From Sanderia malayensis (lineage: Eukaryota; Cnidaria; Scyphozoa; Semaeostomeae; Pelagiidae): 64,000 bases of DNA. The notes beneath the pieces are model-generated. The model had not been told where the DNA came from. It saw only the letters and a list, made by a program, of their open reading frames with translations, and made no database searches. The DNA lies in contig RQOL01000616.1 in the NCBI GenBank assembly GCA_013076295.1, positions 5,484,392-5,548,391 of the forward strand, read 5' to 3'. The position numbers were made by a program, and so were the translations under genes. This document shows, in pieces, positions 63,126 through 64,000 of the stretch. Each line of letters starts with the position of its first letter. Position 1 is the stretch's first letter.

Positions 63126-64000
63126 ATGTATCGAATACTTGCTGGCTTGCTGATATCTTCAGGCTTTCTGATGACGATGTCCACAGAGTCTGATTCTGAA
63201 AGTGGAAGCAAAACTGCCCCTGGCCCGGGGAACATTCTCGATATCCCAGAGCAAGAGAGGCTGCTAAGAAGAGGAGAAGAAACTTTAAAAAAGTATCAAT
63301 CAAGGGCAAGTGAATGCTGGACGGAGGCCGTTTCAAATTTGGCATCAACCTGCAGTGAAATGACGAGTATCGAACAAAGTATTCTTGCCATGAAATTCGC
63401 AAACTGTCATTTTGAAAAGTCAGGATTGCCAACATACGACTGTACGAGTGTAGAGAGCTTCAGGTCGTGTAGCAATTTGATGAAGAAAGACGATCCAACA
63501 TCGTATTTGGTTTACACAGAGTTTTATACCCACGTTTCTGACGTTTGCTTTTATCTGCAAAGTGACATTTGGAGAAAGCGAACATCAGAAACAATATCAA
63601 AGTTATCCTATACAGCTGAAGAAACAGTTCAAAAACTTGAAAAGTCTCTCACTAACCAAGAAACGGTGTTGGATGCTCAGAATAAATCATTGCAGAACCA
63701 AATCAGTATACTAAAACATGAAGAAAATTTAAAACAAGCACTTCAGAACTCAACAGCTTCTGCAACAATCGCTTTTGAAGAGATGAAGCAACGTGCTGAT
63801 GAACAGAAAGCTATTTTCAGCAGCACGTTTGATGGAATATTTGCTGGTGTTGATAAACTTGCAGAACTTCAAAGCATGCTGCTGGGTGAATTTATTGGTC
63901 TTCAGTCTATTGCATTTTATTTCATCACCATCATTACCTGCTATCTACTGACAAGTGCACCAAGTACTGCTGGTGCAAGACTGATTCTTTTTATAATGTT
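63126..64000 (+). CDS. bmb: Brambleberry / GEX1 / Kar5-family nuclear fusion protein, 3' end outside window
   Basis: Open single-exon frame from ATG 63126 (first ATG after an in-frame stop) to the window edge, 291 aa visible. A signal peptide is likely at residues 1-20 (RILAGLLISSGFLM). The Cys-rich family domain is at about 60-145 with C64, C76, C94, C106, C115 and C141 and the signatures AMKFANCHFEKSGLPTYDC and YTEFYTHVSDVCFYL. A coiled-coil-like stretch spans about 150-255, then a hydrophobic segment from 263. Family members (zebrafish Brambleberry, plant GEX1, yeast Kar5) act in the nuclear envelope/ER and are needed for fusion of nuclei or karyomeres after fertilisation. The missing part would contain further membrane segments and the C-terminal tail. 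Confidence 0.9.
   Translation, partial: MYRILAGLLISSGFLMTMSTESDSESGSKTAPGPGNILDIPEQERLLRRGEETLKKYQSRASECWTEAVSNLASTCSEMTSIEQSILAMKFANCHFEKSGLPTYDCTSVESFRSCSNLMKKDDPTSYLVYTEFYTHVSDVCFYLQSDIWRKRTSETISKLSYTAEETVQKLEKSLTNQETVLDAQNKSLQNQISILKHEENLKQALQNSTASATIAFEEMKQRADEQKAIFSSTFDGIFAGVDKLAELQSMLLGEFIGLQSIAFYFITIITCYLLTSAPSTAGARLILFIM

Noticed and set aside
63038..63435. Minus-strand frames of 65 and 118 codons
   Set aside because: Antisense shadows of the Brambleberry coding exon.

Overview
The window is animal nuclear DNA: AT-rich, with intron-split genes bounded by GT..AG splice sites and many small terminal-inverted-repeat (TIR) elements. A Pax gene with a complete S50 homeodomain, a Pitx-type K50 homeobox gene, a NEK4-type kinase, a centrin, a Brambleberry nuclear-fusion gene and a tandem array of very divergent rhodopsin-class receptors together suggest an early-branching metazoan, most likely a cnidarian. 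The species is inferred, not proven. All annotation was done by eye from the sequence and its translation; no database was searched.

Layout. 1-1.75 kb: 3' part of a centrin gene (+). 3.4-18.5 kb: a cluster of class A GPCR-like genes in three subfamilies. X is one intact gene (+) plus a tail fragment. Y is two intact genes (-). Z is three intact genes (-) plus at least four deletion-derived or truncated relics. Spacers and breakpoints show repeated local duplication. 20.0-25.3 kb: a five-exon Pax gene (+). 26.1-34.3 kb: a palindromic region. About ten 300-bp units in one orientation face at least three clear inverted units across a 1.8-kb centre that holds a 36-bp perfect palindrome and an 18-bp minisatellite. 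Each unit carries tRNA-like (Pol III A/B-box-like) sequence and a 32-nt cassette that looks like a mini-exon. 37.5-42.4 kb: Pitx-like gene (-), three exons. 47.2-58.6 kb: NEK4-like kinase (-), 18 exons traced. 58.6-61.9 kb: a nest of TIR/fold-back elements around a 5'-truncated non-LTR retrotransposon. 63.1-64.0 kb: 5' part of a Brambleberry gene (+).

How they relate. Centrin (centriole/basal body) and NEK4 (a NIMA-related kinase; relatives act at cilia and in DNA-damage signalling) are cell-division/cilium genes. Brambleberry acts in nuclear-envelope fusion. Pax and Pitx are developmental transcription factors. No operon-like organisation is visible. The receptor cluster is a birth-and-death family. 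NEK4 and Brambleberry are head-to-head with the transposon nest between them.

The best candidates for something undescribed are the palindromic mini-exon/tRNA-like array with its possible spliced non-coding host transcript, and the receptor family, which lacks several hallmark class A residues (no Cys3.25, Asp instead of Asn in NPxxY, Glu at 2.50 in two subfamilies, no Trp6.48).
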